Counted from the stretch's first letter, positions 26,613 through 35,314 are shown. The stretch: DNA of 64,000 bases from CAVXHQ01 sp963761735 (GCA_963761735.1 CAVXHQ010000005.1:620001-684000), one strand, 5' to 3'. Made by a program: numbers and translations. The notes: generated from the letters alone by a model not told the origin.

Positions 26613-27621
26613 TGCGCTCCTCCCGCGCGGAGACCCGCATATAGACGACGAGCGAGCCCAGCACGATGATCAGCAGCATGGTCGACAGCGCGGCGCCAAG
26701 CGGCCAGTTCTGACCCTGTCCGAACTGCAATTCGATGAAATTGCCGATCATCATGTTCTTGCCGCCGCCCAACACCCGGGGCGTCACATAGGCGCCGAGG
26801 CTGGGGATGAACACGAGGATGCAGCCCGCGACGATCCCCGGTTTGATGATCGGCACGATCACCCGGCGCAGCACCTGCCAGCGCGAGGCGTACAGATCGT
26901 ATCCCGCCTCGATCAGCCTGAAATCGAACCGGTCGATGGCGGCATAGAGCGGCAGGACCATCAGCGGCAGATAGACATAGGCCATGCCGATCAGCACGGC
27001 GGTGTCGGTATACAGGATCTGGATCGGCTCGACGACGACGCCCCAATTGATCAGGAAGGTGTTCAAAAGGCCCTGATTGCGGATCACCTCCATGATCGCG
27101 AAGGTGCGGATCAGCAGGTTGGTCCAGAACGGAATGGTGATCAGAAACAGCCAGAACGCGCGCTGTCGTGCGGGCCGCGTCGCGATGAACCAGGCGGTCG
27201 GCAGGCCGAGGGCAAAGGCGATGAGCGTCGTCGACAGCGACAGTTTCACCGAGCGCCAGATGATCGACAGGTTCGCGTCCGCGAGGCTGACCGTGCCGTC
27301 GAAGATGTCCCGTTCGAGGAAGACACGAAACCACGCATCGCCCGAGAGTATCCAGCGGACGCCGGAATAGTCGCCCTTTTCGAGGACAGAATAGAGGATG
27401 ACGATCAGCAGCGGACCAGAGGCGGCAAAGGCCAGCAGGATCAGCGCGGGCGTCGAGAGGAGCCAGCCGTTCGCCCCCTTGGAGCGACCTCTGGAGTGCG
27501 CGCCTTTGGCGGGACTTCCACCCTGCGCGCCTTTGGCGGGACTTCCACCCTGCGCGCCATTGGCGCGACTTCCGCCTTGCGCGCCTTTGGCGCGACCTTT
27601 GCCATCCGCGCGCGCGCTCAT
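26605..27621 (-). CDS. Polyamine-type ABC transporter permease (PotB/PotH-like) with repeat-bearing N-terminus
   Basis: 338 residues. Six helices begin near residue 53 (WLLSTPALILLAFAASGPL). The coupling motif region is RLIEAGYDLYASRWQVLRRV near 240. The first 50 residues are unusual: a low-complexity Gly/Ala/Lys/Ser stretch with the nine-residue unit GGSPAKGAQ repeated, encoded by four 27-bp units. PotB/PotH proteins usually have a short N-terminus. A later start would remove the repeats, but the ATG at 27621 overlaps the ATPase stop (ATGA), which argues for the long form. Downstream it overlaps the second permease gene by 8 bp. Confidence 0.9.
   Translation of the reverse strand: MSARADGKGRAKGAQGGSRANGAQGGSPAKGAQGGSPAKGAHSRGRSKGANGWLLSTPALILLAFAASGPLLIVILYSVLEKGDYSGVRWILSGDAWFRVFLERDIFDGTVSLADANLSIIWRSVKLSLSTTLIAFALGLPTAWFIATRPARQRAFWLFLITIPFWTNLLIRTFAIMEVIRNQGLLNTFLINWGVVVEPIQILYTDTAVLIGMAYVYLPLMVLPLYAAIDRFDFRLIEAGYDLYASRWQVLRRVIVPIIKPGIVAGCILVFIPSLGAYVTPRVLGGGKNMMIGNFIELQFGQGQNWPLGAALSTMLLIIVLGSLVVYMRVSAREERNG
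27497..27604 (-). repeat. 27-bp tandem repeat, four units, inside a permease gene
   Basis: Four consecutive 27-bp units begin at 27497, 27524, 27551 and 27578. The first two are identical, and the third and fourth differ at a few positions. Each contains the small palindrome GCGCCTTTGGCGC or a variant. On the coding (minus) strand they give the nine-residue repeats near the N-terminus of the PotB-like protein. The period is a multiple of three, so copy-number change would not shift the frame. Confidence 0.85.
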
Positions 27622-28673
27622 CCGGTCAGCACCTGAACGGCGGAGGCGTCGATCACGACGCCGACCTCGTCGCCAAGGGCGAGCGGGTCGCCCGTGCGGC
27701 TCTGCACCCGTGCGACCAGCGTGCTGCCGTCCGCGAGGGTGAGGGTATAATGTGTGTCGGTGCCCAGATAGGTCGCGTCGGTGATCCGTGCCGCAAGGTC
27801 GCCTGCCGTCTTGCCGATCGTGATCTGTTCGGGGCGGATCGCGAGGGTCACGGTGCCGCTCTGCCCGTTCAGCGGCACATCGACGCGTTCGCCGGAGGCG
27901 ATGCGCACGACGGCCCCCTCGACCGTGCCCGCCAGAAAATTCGTATCGCCGATGAAATCGGCGACGAACCGGTCGACGGGGTGGTCGTAGATGTCGCGCG
28001 GCGTGCCGACCTGCAAGAGTTGCCCCGCCGACATCACGCCGATCCGGTTCGACATCACCAGCGCCTCTTCCTGATCGTGGGTGACGAAGACGAAGGTGAT
28101 GCCGGTCTCGGTCTGCAACCGCTTCAGCTCGCTCTGCATTTCCTTGCGCAGTTTCAGGTCGAGGGCAGACAGCGGCTCGTCCAGCAACAGCACCTCGGGG
28201 GCGGGGGCGAGCGCGCGGGCAAGGGCCACCCGCTGCTGCTGTCCGCCCGACAACTGCGCCGGCAACCGGTCGGCGAAGGCATCGAGTTTCACCAGATCGA
28301 GGACACGGCCGACGGTCCTGGTGATTTCCGCGCGGGGTTTGCCCTGCATCTTCAATCCGAATCCGACGTTTTCGGCGACGGTCAGATGCGGGAACAGCGC
28401 GTAGGACTGAAAGACCGTGTTGACGGGGCGCGCGTAAGGCGGCGTGTGCGTGATGTCGCGGCCCGACAGTTCGATGGTGCCAGAGGTCGGCGTCTCGAAT
28501 CCGGCGATGCAGCGCAAGAGCGTGGTCTTGCCACAGCCGGAGGGGCCGAGGAGGGTGAAAAACTCGCCCTGCCCGATGTCGATGGACACGTCGCCAAGGG
28601 CGGTGACGGCCTCCGCACCCGTCCCATAGATCTTGCCGACATTGCGTGCGGCGACTGCGACGTGGGTGGTCAA
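27618..28673 (-). CDS. Polyamine-type ABC transporter ATPase (PotA/PotG-like)
   Basis: 351 residues. Walker A GPSGCGKTT near residue 44, Q-loop VFQSYALFPH, signature LSGGQQQR, Walker B VLLLDEPLSALD and switch FVTHDQEEA are intact. A C-terminal TOBE domain follows from about residue 270 (VTLAIRPEQITIG). The start is TTG 28673, 7 bp after GGGAG. The ATG a few bases upstream is in another frame and meets a stop at once. It is the first gene of the ATPase-permease-permease-binding protein run and overlaps the next start as ATGA. An amidase gene ends 66 bp upstream. Confidence 0.92.
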   Translation of the reverse strand: MTTHVAVAARNVGKIYGTGAEAVTALGDVSIDIGQGEFFTLLGPSGCGKTTLLRCIAGFETPTSGTIELSGRDITHTPPYARPVNTVFQSYALFPHLTVAENVGFGLKMQGKPRAEITRTVGRVLDLVKLDAFADRLPAQLSGGQQQRVALARALAPAPEVLLLDEPLSALDLKLRKEMQSELKRLQTETGITFVFVTHDQEEALVMSNRIGVMSAGQLLQVGTPRDIYDHPVDRFVADFIGDTNFLAGTVEGAVVRIASGERVDVPLNGQSGTVTLAIRPEQITIGKTAGDLAARITDATYLGTDTHYTLTLADGSTLVARVQSRTGDPLALGDEVGVVIDASAVQVLTG

Positions 28674-28739
28674 TTCATATCTCCCAAGGCAACAGTCTGC
28701 GCGGCGCCGGGGCGTTAGGCAAGGTTTTGCGCCGTTATT

Positions 28740-30182
28740 TCAGGTCGGCATTTCGGGCCGGCGGTGCGCCCATGGCTGCGCCTGCTCGAGTTCTGCGCAC
28801 AGCGCGATCAGGGTGGCGTCGTCGCCGAAGGCGGCGGCCAGGTGAATGCCGATCGGCAGGCCCGCGTCGTTCCAGTGCAGCGGAACCGAGGCGGCAGGCT
28901 GACCGCTGGCATTGAAGGTGGCGCAGAACGGCGAATATTCGAATACGCCGCCAGGACCGGTGCGGTAATTCTCGAAATCGTCGCGGTCGTGGGTGAACCG
29001 ACCGATTTCGGCGGGCGGCTCGGCCATCGTCGGCGACAGCAGGATGTCGCACCCGTCGAAAACCTGCGCCATCTGTCGACCGTAGGCATGGATTTCACCG
29101 ATCGCCGCGAGGTAATCGGCGCCGCTGAACCCGGCGGCAAAGGCCATGGCACTGCGCGACACGCCCTGCACGTCACCGTCCCGCAGGGAGCGGCCTTTCA
29201 ACGTGTGGCTGATGCTCAGCGCGGTGCCGCAGGCGACGATCCGGGTCCAGGCGCGCATCATCGACATGTGATCCGCCTGCGGGACGAGGGGGGCGACGGT
29301 ATGCCCCAGCCCCTCGAGCAGGCGCGCCGCGTCCTGCACCGCCGTCCGGCAATCGGCGTGCACCGGCGCGCCGGTAAAGGTGGTATCGCACAGACCGATC
29401 CTCAGACGCATCGGCGGGCGGGCGATGGCGCGGGCGTAGGTCACCGGCATCGGCGGAGCCACATAGGGCGCGCCCCGGTCGGCGCCGGCGCAGGCATCCA
29501 TCATCGTGGCGGAATCCCGGACCGAGCGGGTCAGGAACCCGTCCGTCGCCATCCCGGCCCAGCCCTCGCCCGCTGCGGGGCCATCGGGAAACCGCGCCCG
29601 CGTCGGTTTGAACCCGAACAACCCGCAATTCGACGCGGGGATCCGCACGGAGCCGCCGCCGTCGGAGCCATGCGCCATCGGCACGATGCCCGACGCCACC
29701 GCCGCCGCCGCTCCGCCCGACGACCCGCCGGGGGTGCGGCCCGTGTCCCAGGGGTTGCGCGTGGGCCCGCCGTAGACGGCTGCCTCCGTCACCGGCCCGA
29801 CGCCGCCCTCGGGGGACGTGGTGCGCCCGAAGGTGACGACGCCTGTGGCGCGCATCCGCACGAAAATCTCGCTGTCGTAGCCGTAGGTCGTGTCGCGCAG
29901 CAGGACCGATCCGTTGTGCGAGGGGAAATCCACCGCCTCGGCGCCGAGATCCTTGAGCAGGAACGGCACACCCCGGAACGGCCCTTCGGGCAGGCCGTCG
30001 CGGATCGCCCGCCGGGCCGCCGCCTCGCGCAGGTTCACCACGGCGTTCAGGCCCGGGTTCAGCGCCGCCACCCGCGCCAGCGCCGCGTCGAGCAATTCGT
30101 CCGGCGATGCGGCGCCGCTGGCGACGAGGTGGGCAAGATCGGTGGCGTCGCCCGTGATTTCGGTCGGCAAATCGGTGGACAT
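28740..30182 (-). CDS. Amidase (amidase-signature family)
   Basis: 480 residues. Hydrolyses an amide; the natural substrate is unknown. The Ser-cisSer-Lys triad is recognisable: Lys in GVPFLLKDLGAE near residue 79, and the Gly/Ser-rich signature GGSSGGAAAAVASGI near 153 with GSDGGGSVRIPAS near 177 supplying both serines. The ATG at 30182 agrees with the family N-terminus; an upstream in-frame start would add 46 atypical residues. It stands between the TRAP genes and the polyamine-type ABC genes on the same strand, so an amide or amino-compound catabolic role is plausible but unproven. Confidence 0.9.
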   Translation of the reverse strand: MSTDLPTEITGDATDLAHLVASGAASPDELLDAALARVAALNPGLNAVVNLREAAARRAIRDGLPEGPFRGVPFLLKDLGAEAVDFPSHNGSVLLRDTTYGYDSEIFVRMRATGVVTFGRTTSPEGGVGPVTEAAVYGGPTRNPWDTGRTPGGSSGGAAAAVASGIVPMAHGSDGGGSVRIPASNCGLFGFKPTRARFPDGPAAGEGWAGMATDGFLTRSVRDSATMMDACAGADRGAPYVAPPMPVTYARAIARPPMRLRIGLCDTTFTGAPVHADCRTAVQDAARLLEGLGHTVAPLVPQADHMSMMRAWTRIVACGTALSISHTLKGRSLRDGDVQGVSRSAMAFAAGFSGADYLAAIGEIHAYGRQMAQVFDGCDILLSPTMAEPPAEIGRFTHDRDDFENYRTGPGGVFEYSPFCATFNASGQPAASVPLHWNDAGLPIGIHLAAAFGDDATLIALCAELEQAQPWAHRRPEMPT

Positions 30183-30329
30183 GTGACCTGACTTTTTGTG
30201 CGGGATCGGTGCACTCTTTGGCCCCGGCGCGGCCCAAGTCAACGTCAAAGGGCGGGGCGGTTGGTGCGCGGTGCGATCGGGTGTGCGGCCCGGTTCGCCG
30301 CCGCGTTCGCAGCGCCGCACAAGGTGCGG

Positions 30330-31625
30330 TTATCCGGGGTATCCATACAGGCGCGGCAGCCAGAGGATCAGGTCCGGAAACAGGATCATCGCCATGAGGG
30401 CGACGATGAGGACCGCGAGGAAAAGCCAGATCTCGGCGATGATCTCGCGCAGGGGGATGCCCGTCACCGCGTTGATAACGAAAAGTAATATCCCGTATGG
30501 CGGGGTTATCAGGCCGATCATCGAATTGACGACGACCAGCACCCCGAAATGCACCAGATCAATCCCCAGTTCGCGGCACGTCGGGATGAACAACGGCACG
30601 ATCACGAGGATGATCGTCGTCGCGTCGAGCACGCAGCCCAGCAGCAGGATCAGCACGTTGACGCCCAGCAGAAACACCAGCGGCGGCACGTCGAGACCGA
30701 CGAGCATGGCCGAAACCGTCTGCGGGATATTCTCTGACAGCACGATATAGTTGAGGATGAACGCCCCGCCGATCACGAGACCGACGGCGGCGGACGACCG
30801 CGCGCTGTCGACGAAGATGTCGTAGAGCGCGCGCAGCGACATCGCCCGGTAGAAAACACCCGCGAGGATCAGCGCGTAGAGTGCGGCGACGGCGGCGGCC
30901 TCGGTCGGCGTGGTGACGCCGCCATAGATGCCATAGAGCAGGATTGCGGGCATCAGCAGCGCGGGAAACGCGCGCACGGTGTGGCGGGGCAGGGCCGACA
31001 GCGGCACGGCCTCTTCCTCGGCAAAGCCGCGCCGGTGGCTGATGATTGCGTTCATCGCCATCAGGACCGCGCCCATCATCAGCCCCGGCACGATCCCCGC
31101 AAGAAACAGCGCGCCGATGCTGGCGCCAGACACCAGCGAATAGAGGACCATCGGGATCGACGGCGGGATGATCGGGCCGATGGTGGCGGACGCGGCGGTG
31201 ATCGCGGCGGCATAGCCGCGCGAATACCGCCCGTCTTCGGTCATCATCTTGATGATGATCTTGCCGATGCCCGCCGCATCCGCCACGGCGGAGCCCGACA
31301 TGCCGGAAAAAATCAGGCTGGCGACGACGTTGACATGCCCCAGCCCGCCCTTGAACCGGCCCACGGCGGCGACGCAGAACGCCAGCAGCCGTTCGGAAAT
31401 ACTGCCTGCGTTCATGATGTTGGCAGCCACGATGAACAGCGGCACGGCCAGCAGCACGAAGGAGTTGAACAATCCCTGAATGATCTGCTCGCCGGCCAGC
31501 GCCACATCCGCGCCCGACGCCGTCAGGTACGCGATGGCCGCCAGCAGGATGGCATAGCCGATCGGCGTGCCGATCCCGGCCAGCACGAACAAGACGACAA
31601 GGCAAATCGCCAGCGCCAGGCTCAC
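30330..31625 (-). CDS. TRAP transporter large permease (DctM-like)
   Basis: 431 residues with about twelve hydrophobic segments, the ion-coupled membrane subunit of a tripartite TRAP importer. Conserved stretches include FSGMSGSAVADAAGIGKI near residue 113, IPPSIPMVLYSLVSGAS near 155 and LLGCVLDATTIILVIVP near 325. The start is GTG 31625, which overlaps the small-permease stop as GTGA. The C-terminal helix ends near LPRLYGYPG. It belongs to the dctP-dctQ-dctM unit. The amidase gene lies 147 bp downstream in the same direction. Confidence 0.94.
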   Translation of the reverse strand: MSLALAICLVVLFVLAGIGTPIGYAILLAAIAYLTASGADVALAGEQIIQGLFNSFVLLAVPLFIVAANIMNAGSISERLLAFCVAAVGRFKGGLGHVNVVASLIFSGMSGSAVADAAGIGKIIIKMMTEDGRYSRGYAAAITAASATIGPIIPPSIPMVLYSLVSGASIGALFLAGIVPGLMMGAVLMAMNAIISHRRGFAEEEAVPLSALPRHTVRAFPALLMPAILLYGIYGGVTTPTEAAAVAALYALILAGVFYRAMSLRALYDIFVDSARSSAAVGLVIGGAFILNYIVLSENIPQTVSAMLVGLDVPPLVFLLGVNVLILLLGCVLDATTIILVIVPLFIPTCRELGIDLVHFGVLVVVNSMIGLITPPYGILLFVINAVTGIPLREIIAEIWLFLAVLIVALMAMILFPDLILWLPRLYGYPG

Positions 31626-32200
31626 GGGGCATCGGCCTTTGCCAGCCGGGCGGCGCGCGCCTCGGCCTCGGCCCGGTCGAGCGCCTCATAGGCGGGGGGC
31701 GGCGGTCCGTTGCGCAAGATATCGGTGATGCGCCACAGATAGCGCGCGGCGACGGCCACCAGAAAGACCATGTAGATGAAGAATATCGTGCGCAGCGGGA
31801 TCTTGTCGCCAGACCACGGCACCTCGACGGTGGACGTGCGCCGCATTGCCATGAAATCGACGTAGTCCCATGTCGGCACGACCGACCAGAGCATGCCGAT
31901 AACGATTGCCGCCGCGGCGACGAGCGCGAGGATGCGCCGCATCGGCGACCCGGCGGCGTTATAGAAGATGTCGAACGTCACATGATCGCTGTCCCGCACC
32001 ACAAAGGCATTGCCCCAGAACACGATCCACAGCCACAGGATCAGGCACAGTTCCAGCGTCCAGCCGAACGGCGCGTGCAGGATGTAGCGTGACCCCACCT
32101 GCAACAGGAAGGTCACGAACATCGCGGCGAGCAGTGCCGCCGCGATGCCGTCGGCCCCGTGTCTGAACCCTTGTCGAAACAGGCGGGTCAGTCTGCGCAA
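31622..32200 (-). CDS. TRAP transporter small permease (DctQ-like)
   Basis: About 192 residues with four helices: near residues 16-35 (GIAAALLAAMFVTFLLQVGS), about 45-62, about 85-105 (LALVAAAAIVIGMLWSVV) and about 130-150. Conserved DctQ features such as SRYILHAPFGW and WGNAFVVRDSDHVTFD are present. No ATG or GTG lies at the right place. TTG 32200, two bases after the dctP stop, gives a normal N-terminus (RRLTRLFRQGFRHG) and is my best choice, with moderate confidence. The end overlaps the large-permease start (GTGA). Confidence 0.85.
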   Translation of the reverse strand: MRRLTRLFRQGFRHGADGIAAALLAAMFVTFLLQVGSRYILHAPFGWTLELCLILWLWIVFWGNAFVVRDSDHVTFDIFYNAAGSPMRRILALVAAAAIVIGMLWSVVPTWDYVDFMAMRRTSTVEVPWSGDKIPLRTIFFIYMVFLVAVAARYLWRITDILRNGPPPPAYEALDRAEAEARAARLAKADAP

Positions 32201-32202
32201 CC

Positions 32203-33204
32203 CTAGTTGCCGAGCGCGTTGATCTGCTCGAGGACACCCTCGGGCCAGGTTTCCGCGAACTCGCTGTCCAGATAGGCTGCCTGAACCGCCTCGCGGAACG
32301 CGGCGATGTCGGGCTCGTAGATCGCCATGCCTTCGCCTTCGAGGAACGCCACCAGCTCGTCCTCGAGCTCCAGCTGACGGACCCGCGCCGATTCGGCGGC
32401 ATCGTCGGCGGCGGTCTGCACGATCTCCTGTTGTTCGGGCGTCATCGCGTTCCATGCCTCGAGGGACAGGGCGATGTAGTTCAGGTCCACCAGATGCGAG
32501 GTCAGCACGATCTGGTTCGTTACCTCGTAGAATTTCGCGTCCACGACGGTCGGCAGCGGATTGTCCTGACCGTCGACGGCGCCGGTCGACAGGGCGGTAT
32601 AGACCTCGTTGAACGCCATCGGCGTCGGGCTCGCACCAAGGGCCGCACCCAGGAACTGCCACGCATCGGTGCCCGGCATCCGCAGGTTGACACCCGCCAG
32701 ATCGTCCGGCGTCATCACCTCGAGTTCCTCACGCGTCTGGCGCAGGTTCACCTGACGGCGGCCAAGATACATGACCGACAGGAGTTTCACGCCAAGTTCG
32801 TCCTCGACGCGGGCGGTGAACTGATCCATCAGCGGATCGTTGAAAACGGCAACCTGATGGGCGGCGTCCTGATGCACGTAGCCTGCGGTAAAGATCGAGA
32901 ATTCGGGGAAGAACTGCGCCAGCTCCTGCGCCGACGTGATCGACATCTCGAGGTTGCCCCGGCTGATCGCCTCGAGCTCGGTGCCTTGTGCAAAGAGCGC
33001 GCCGTTGTACGTCGGCTCATAGCTGGCGAAATCGGCGACGGCGGGGCCAAAAACCTCCGCCATGGCGACGGAGCGCTGATCGGTCTCGGATCCGGCCATC
33101 GACAGGCGCAGCTGCATCTGGTGGGCATCGGCCAGCGCGGGTCCGGCAAGGACGGTGGCGCAGGTCAGCGCGAGTGCGGCGCGGCGGGTCAGTTTCAGTG
33201 TCAT
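32203..33204 (-). CDS. TRAP transporter substrate-binding protein (DctP-like)
   Basis: 333 residues. Signal peptide TRRAALALTCATVLAGPALA, then a mature periplasmic protein starting near DAHQMQLRLSM. The TRAP-binding signature is seen: LGVKLLSVMYLGRRQVN with the conserved Arg region, LAGVNLRMPGTDAWQFLGAA near residue 163, and FNEVYTALSTGAVDGQDNPL near 195. The ligand-binding Arg in LRMPG suggests an organic acid, though the substrate is not predictable. ATG 33204 has GGGAGAA upstream. It is first in the TRAP run, 97 bp after the oxidoreductase gene. Confidence 0.94.
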   Translation of the reverse strand: MTLKLTRRAALALTCATVLAGPALADAHQMQLRLSMAGSETDQRSVAMAEVFGPAVADFASYEPTYNGALFAQGTELEAISRGNLEMSITSAQELAQFFPEFSIFTAGYVHQDAAHQVAVFNDPLMDQFTARVEDELGVKLLSVMYLGRRQVNLRQTREELEVMTPDDLAGVNLRMPGTDAWQFLGAALGASPTPMAFNEVYTALSTGAVDGQDNPLPTVVDAKFYEVTNQIVLTSHLVDLNYIALSLEAWNAMTPEQQEIVQTAADDAAESARVRQLELEDELVAFLEGEGMAIYEPDIAAFREAVQAAYLDSEFAETWPEGVLEQINALGN

Positions 33205-33301
33205 GTCGTTCTCCCAAATGCGGATCGCCCTCCCGGCGACCGCGGCCAGATGCAACTATGACGCGGGGTTCCGCCCGGTGTAAACCCGTTGTCTGACGTC
33301 A

Positions 33302-34357
33302 TTATCGCCCGTCCGTCACCGGGACCTGCGCGGTGCCCGTGGATGCGGCCTGCGCGATAGCCTCGATCACGGCAAGCGTGGCAAGGCCCTCGGCGCCGGA
33401 AACCAGCGGCGCCGTCTCGCCCCGGATCACGGCGCCGAAATGCGTCATTTGCGTCACCAGCGGATCGGCGCGGGCATCGACGGGCGCGCGTGTCGCGGAC
33501 ATTGGCGACCACCAGCTTTGCGGGCCCTCGTGCCGCCACAACGTCAGGTCGGGCAGCGACAGCGACCCTTCGCTGCCGCCGATGGTCATGAAGTTTTCGC
33601 CGGTCGGGGGATAGGCCGGGTTCTCGCGCGCCGTCATTTCCCAGCTCCACGGGGCGGCGATGGCATCCGAGACGGTGAGGGTGCCGATGGCGCCGTTTGC
33701 AAAGGTCAGAACGGCGGCGGCGACGTCCTCGTTGGCATAGCCGCGCCGGGCGGCGGCGGCGGTGGCCTGCACGCGAATGACCTCGCCGCACAGATGGCGC
33801 ATCAGGTCGACGTCATGCACCAGATTGACCGAAATCGGCCCCGCGCCGGGCTCCGTGCGCCAGGGCGCGGCATCGAAATAGGCGTCGGGCTTGTAGAACC
33901 AGCAGGTGCCGTGGACCGCGCGCACCGATCCGATGGCCCCGCCGTCGATCATCTCTTTGGCGCGCGCGACGAGGCCGTTGTGCCGCCGGTGATGCCCGAC
34001 GAGCAGCGGCACGCCCGCCAGATCCGCCGCCGACACCAGTCGCTGCGCCTGCGCCGTGGTCACGCAGACCGGTTTCTCGATCAGCACCGGCACGCCCGCC
34101 GCGACGCAGGCCAGCCCCTGCTCTTCGTGCAGCGCGGTTGGCGTGGCGAGCACGATGCCGTCCGGACCGCGGCCGCCCAGCACGGCGTCAAGCGCGGCGA
34201 AACAGGGCACACCCGCCGCATCCGCGCAGGCGGCGCCACCGGTGCCCGGCTCGACGATGCAATCGAGGGTGACGCCCGCTGCCTGCAAGAGTGCGGCCGC
34301 ATGCCGCTGGCCGATCAGCCCTGCGCCGACCACGGCGATGCGGATATCCACTGTCAT
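33302..34357 (-). CDS. Gfo/Idh/MocA family oxidoreductase
   Basis: 351 residues. An NAD(P)-dependent dehydrogenase of sugars, inositols or related compounds. The N-terminal Rossmann motif VVGAGLIGQRHA (near residues 8-19) and the conserved EKPVCVTT near 94 are clear. A second alpha/beta domain contains HDVDLMRHLCGEV near 180, with the Asp-x3-His-like catalytic region. Start ATG 34357 has GGGGAGGG upstream. It is first in the minus-strand run leading into the TRAP genes, so the oxidoreductase may act on the TRAP substrate. Exact substrate unknown. Confidence 0.92.
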   Translation of the reverse strand: MTVDIRIAVVGAGLIGQRHAAALLQAAGVTLDCIVEPGTGGAACADAAGVPCFAALDAVLGGRGPDGIVLATPTALHEEQGLACVAAGVPVLIEKPVCVTTAQAQRLVSAADLAGVPLLVGHHRRHNGLVARAKEMIDGGAIGSVRAVHGTCWFYKPDAYFDAAPWRTEPGAGPISVNLVHDVDLMRHLCGEVIRVQATAAAARRGYANEDVAAAVLTFANGAIGTLTVSDAIAAPWSWEMTARENPAYPPTGENFMTIGGSEGSLSLPDLTLWRHEGPQSWWSPMSATRAPVDARADPLVTQMTHFGAVIRGETAPLVSGAEGLATLAVIEAIAQAASTGTAQVPVTDGR

Positions 34358-34381
34358 CGGATCCCTCCCCGCCGAAACGCA

Positions 34382-34405
34382 AAAGGCCACCCGCAGGTGG
34401 CCTTT
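34382..34405 (-). terminator. Probable rpsD terminator
   Basis: A perfect 10-bp inverted repeat, AAAGGCCACC / GGTGGCCTTT, with a four-base loop. On the minus strand it is followed by TTGCGTTT. It lies about 85 bp past the rpsD stop and 24 bp before the ATG of the oxidoreductase gene, so it separates the ribosomal gene from the TRAP region. Confidence 0.75.
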
Positions 34406-34430
34406 CGATAGATGTGCCGCGCCGGAACCG

Positions 34431-34515
34431 GATCAGCTCCTGGCGCAGAGTTCCACGACATCAATTTTTGGCGTAGAATGTCCACGATATTAGTTTTTCG
34501 CGTAGAATTCCACGA
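34431..34515 (-). repeat. Triplicated rpsD 3' end (28-29 bp units)
   Basis: Three adjacent copies: 34488-34515 (the real gene end, coding VVEFYAKN and TAA), 34459-34487 and 34431-34458. The middle copy is about 85 percent identical to the gene copy; the outer copy is more diverged. On the minus strand each contains TCGTGGA and a form of TTCTACGC. The third copy falls in the same frame as the first and would read VVELCARS followed by a stop. Confidence 0.75.
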
Positions 34516-35110
34516 CCAGGTTCGGTTCCATCTGCACGGCGAACGGCACGTCGCCGAGGGTCGGCGTGCGGGTGAACGTCGCCGTCATCTTGGAATGGTC
34601 GACTTCCATGTAATCGGGCACGTCACGCTCGGGCAGGCCCACGGCCTCGAGGACCACGGCGAGCTGTTTGGACTTGTCGCGCACGGCGATCACGTCGCCT
34701 TCGGTGACGCGGTAGGACGCGATGTTGACGCGCTTGCCGTTCACCGTGACGTGGCCGTGGTTTACGAACTGGCGGGCGGCAAAAACGGTCGGCACGAATT
34801 TCGCGCGATAGACGACGGCGTCCAGACGACGCTCCAGCAGACCGATGAGGTTCTCACCGGTGTCGCCCTTCACCCGCTCGGCCTCGGCGTAGATGCGGCG
34901 GAACTGTTTCTCGGTCAGGTCGCCGTAATGGCCCTTCAGCTTTTGCTTGGCGCGCAACTGGGTGCCGAAATCGGACAGTTTGCCCTTGCGGCGCTGACCG
35001 TGCTGGCCGGGGCCGTATTCGCGGCGGTTCACCGGGGATTTCGGACGGCCCCAGATGTTCTCGCCCATGCGACGATCGAGCTTGTACTTGGCAGACGTGC
35101 GTTTGGTCAC
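34490..35110 (-). CDS. rpsD: 30S ribosomal protein S4
   Basis: 206 residues, the normal length. It binds 16S rRNA early in small-subunit assembly. The N-terminal domain (SAKYKLDRRMGENIWG) is followed by the S4 RNA-binding domain near residues 94-155 (RRLDAVVYRAKFVPTVFAAR, then HVTVNGKRVNI). The start is GTG 35110, chosen because AAAAGGAGA lies just upstream and the family starts with TKRTSAKYKLDRR. The gene has its own promoter and terminator. Its 3' end is duplicated twice just downstream. Confidence 0.97.
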   Translation of the reverse strand: MTKRTSAKYKLDRRMGENIWGRPKSPVNRREYGPGQHGQRRKGKLSDFGTQLRAKQKLKGHYGDLTEKQFRRIYAEAERVKGDTGENLIGLLERRLDAVVYRAKFVPTVFAARQFVNHGHVTVNGKRVNIASYRVTEGDVIAVRDKSKQLAVVLEAVGLPERDVPDYMEVDHSKMTATFTRTPTLGDVPFAVQMEPNLVVEFYAKN

Positions 35111-35221
35111 GGCTGATCTCCTTTTGCTTGTATCAAAAGGGCGTTGTCCTTTGGAAACCGGCGATACCGGCACCCCGACAGGCATCCCCTCGCGGGGGCC
35201 ACCAACACCATCGAAAGGCGG

Positions 35222-35249
35222 CGTATAAACGAGGTGCGGGCGGTGTCAA
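35222..35249 (-). promoter_or_regulatory. Predicted rpsD promoter
   Basis: On the minus strand a perfect -35 TTGACA (35244-35249) is followed after 16 bp by TATACG (35222-35227). Transcription from about 35215 would give a leader of roughly 105 bases before GTG 35110. It reads away from the ArsR gene, whose own promoter lies about 70 bp further on. Confidence 0.6.
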
Positions 35250-35291
35250 CCGTGCGCGCCCGCTGCACCGGTTGGCTGCACTGAAAACAGT

Positions 35292-35305
35292 TAGGCAAAT
35301 ACCTA
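35292..35305 (+). promoter_or_regulatory. Upstream ArsR-type operator candidate
   Basis: TAGG-six bases-CCTA, an inverted repeat just upstream of the predicted -35 box of the ArsR gene. ArsR regulators paired with SRPBCC proteins are known to bind short palindromes near their own start. Its centre is about 52 bp, or five helical turns, from the second palindrome at 35342-35359. Confidence 0.4.
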
Positions 35306-35314
35306 GGTTTTTTC

